64,000 nt of DNA, from NCBI RefSeq assembly GCF_000621485.1, contig NZ_KK211287.1:158427-222426 (forward strand). The letters run 5' to 3'. Within the stretch, counting starts at the first letter, position 1. Every line of letters starts with the position of its first letter. The position numbers were made by a program, and so were the translations under genes. Source of the DNA: Alkaliphilus transvaalensis ATCC 700919. GTDB lineage: Bacteria; Bacillota; Clostridia; Peptostreptococcales; Natronincolaceae. The notes beneath the pieces are model-generated. The model worked only from the letters and a program-made list of their open reading frames with translations, was not told where the DNA came from and searched no databases. Below, piece by piece: positions 62,507 through 64,000 of this stretch.

Positions 62507-64000
62507 CTATTCACCCTTTAAATACTGATTAAACCAATTAGTGATCTCCTCTAAACGTTTAATTCTATTTTTAGGCTTTCCACTTCTACTTAATTCATGG
62601 TTTTCTCCCCTAAACATGCACATTCTTGAAGGGACTCCATGATATTTTAAAGCAGTAAACATTTGCATCCCCTCAACTAACCAGCATCTATAATCCTCTT
62701 CTGAATGGATAAATAGAGTTGGAGTCTTCACTTGATCTGCATATTTTAAAGGAGAATGCCACCATAATTTATCATGATTAGCCCAAGGAGTTGCTGCAAT
62801 TTGGTCATCAGCAAAATAGTAACCAATGTCAGTAGTACCAAAGAAGGAGATCCAATTACTTATACTTCTTTGGGAGGCAGCTGCTTTAAAACGATGGTTG
62901 TGTCCAATAATCCAATTGGTCATAAAACCACCATAGGAGCCACCTGTTACCCCTACTCTTTCATGGTCTATAGCAGTATATTTCTCTAATACTGCATCAG
63001 TAAATTTCATAATATCCTCATAGTCTATTGTACCATACTTCCCTCTAATATCGGCAAAGTCATTACCCTTTCCATCACTTCCCCTTGGGTTACAGAAGAA
63101 AACAAAATAGCCTTCGTTAGCCCAATATTGCATTTCGTGATAATAAACATCACTATAGACAGTTTTAGGCCCCCCATGAATATTTAAAATAGCTGGATAT
63201 TTCTTGTTTTCATCATAATCTGCTGGTTTCATAACCCATCCATCAATATTGACCCCTGCATCTGTCTCAATTGTTAGTTTTTCTGGTTTGATGATTTTCT
63301 TACCTTCTATAAAATCCTTATTAAATTGTGTAATTTCATTGACGCCACCATTTTCTAACCGATATATTTCTTGTAGCTTTTGTTCCTGTAGACCGATAAA
63401 AAGTATGGCTTCATTCTTTACTGTAAAGGTGTCTACTGTACCACCTTTTCCACTTAGTTTTTCTATATTCCCATTGGCATCGATCCTATTTAAAAATGCA
63501 TATTCTTCCTCTGTAGTAACAAAGTATAAATGGTTACCATCTTTTTTTATTGTTTCTCCATAGGAGATTCCATATCGACAATCAGAACCCACCGAATTAA
63601 CAATACTACAATCAAATTCTGGGGTAAGGCATTTAGTCTCTCTTTTAGATAGGTTTATTAAATAGAACTTTGGATTTTCATTCATTCCAAAATCTTCTCT
63701 GGTTTTACCTATGTAAATTATCTGGTTTTCACCTATAAAATGGGCTGTCATGTGGCTTTTTGATGGTATGTAATCTAGCTTCTCTAACTGCTTAGCTACG
63801 AGGTCATACAGATAGATATCATTATCCATTTCTGCTTTATTTTCATAAGTGTTTCCAATGAAAACTACCTTAGTTTTATCTTCATTCAACTGATACCCAT
63901 GAATAGTCGTTAAAACCTCTGTTAGCACCTCAAGTCGCTGATCTTTAACGTGGTATAAACAAAGTCGATTTCTCTTTTTATTAGTAAACCCTCCACCATT
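62507..64000 (-). CDS. S9 family (acylaminoacyl/prolyl oligopeptidase-like) peptidase, 5' end outside window
   Basis: The frame is open to the last base of the window, so the N-terminus is missing; a GTG at 63928 is internal. The visible 497 residues comprise the end of a beta-propeller and an alpha/beta hydrolase domain with the nucleophile elbow TGGSYGGFMTNW, acid SEEDYRCW and His in GENHELSRSG. These enzymes cleave short peptides or remove acyl-amino acids in the cytosol. Confidence 0.93.
   Translation of the reverse strand, partial: NGGGFTNKKRNRLCLYHVKDQRLEVLTEVLTTIHGYQLNEDKTKVVFIGNTYENKAEMDNDIYLYDLVAKQLEKLDYIPSKSHMTAHFIGENQIIYIGKTREDFGMNENPKFYLINLSKRETKCLTPEFDCSIVNSVGSDCRYGISYGETIKKDGNHLYFVTTEEEYAFLNRIDANGNIEKLSGKGGTVDTFTVKNEAILFIGLQEQKLQEIYRLENGGVNEITQFNKDFIEGKKIIKPEKLTIETDAGVNIDGWVMKPADYDENKKYPAILNIHGGPKTVYSDVYYHEMQYWANEGYFVFFCNPRGSDGKGNDFADIRGKYGTIDYEDIMKFTDAVLEKYTAIDHERVGVTGGSYGGFMTNWIIGHNHRFKAAASQRSISNWISFFGTTDIGYYFADDQIAATPWANHDKLWWHSPLKYADQVKTPTLFIHSEEDYRCWLVEGMQMFTALKYHGVPSRMCMFRGENHELSRSGKPKNRIKRLEEITNWFNQYLKGE

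Overview
The window is about 64 kb of AT-rich DNA, by eye roughly one third G+C, from a low-GC anaerobic Firmicute. The gene set suggests a spore-forming, selenium-using clostridium near Alkaliphilus or Natronincola. That placement rests on gene content and style only. Almost every gene lies on the minus strand.

Region 1, about 0.2-38.4 kb, is an accessory island. It begins immediately 3' of an intact 23S rRNA uracil methyltransferase gene (rlmD/rumA, 38803-40158). Spread through it, all in the orientation of that gene, are at least five decayed copies of a rumA-like 3' end (near 0.3, 15.7, 23.9, 35.0 and 36.8 kb). There are also two tails that look like large serine recombinase C-termini (10.6 and 36.5 kb) and many truncated genes. 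I read this as repeated site-specific integration at the end of rumA followed by decay. Cargo, from the rumA side outward: a PadR/BtrH-like pair; a vgb-vat-HD operon predicted to inactivate both streptogramin components, with an attenuator-type leader; a two-component/ABC exporter cluster; an ECF sigma/anti-sigma pair; a two-component system driving a TlpA-like lipoprotein, a CXXC mini-protein, a NapH-like ferredoxin and an ABC transporter; a TetR-SDR-methyltransferase operon; ClbS-like and DUF5946-like genes; a second ECF pair; a soluble chemotaxis-type receptor; an HTH/desulfoferrodoxin-like regulator; a radical SAM RiPP cluster with a trypsin-like protease; a MarR/flavin reductase pair; and an Hsp33-like gene under a MerR-type promoter.

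Region 2, about 38.8-64 kb, is ordinary core chromosome: rlmD, an RsuA-like pseudouridine synthase, pssA, class II fba, a RelQ-like alarmone synthetase, gapA, MFS transporters, an SLH/GH18 spore or cell-wall protein, a LysM protein, a GltD-like oxidoreductase, prfC and an S9 peptidase cut by the window edge. Two selenoprotein genes are hidden here by in-frame UGA codons: a SelW-like Rdx protein (49721-49945) and an AhpD-like protein (57277-57807), each with a CxxU motif and a hairpin just after the UGA.

The strongest leads are the rumA-tail array, the attenuated streptogramin operon, the RiPP cluster with its CCAC-ending precursor, the three identical response-regulator promoters of the 17-23 kb cluster, and the shared ECF promoter motif.
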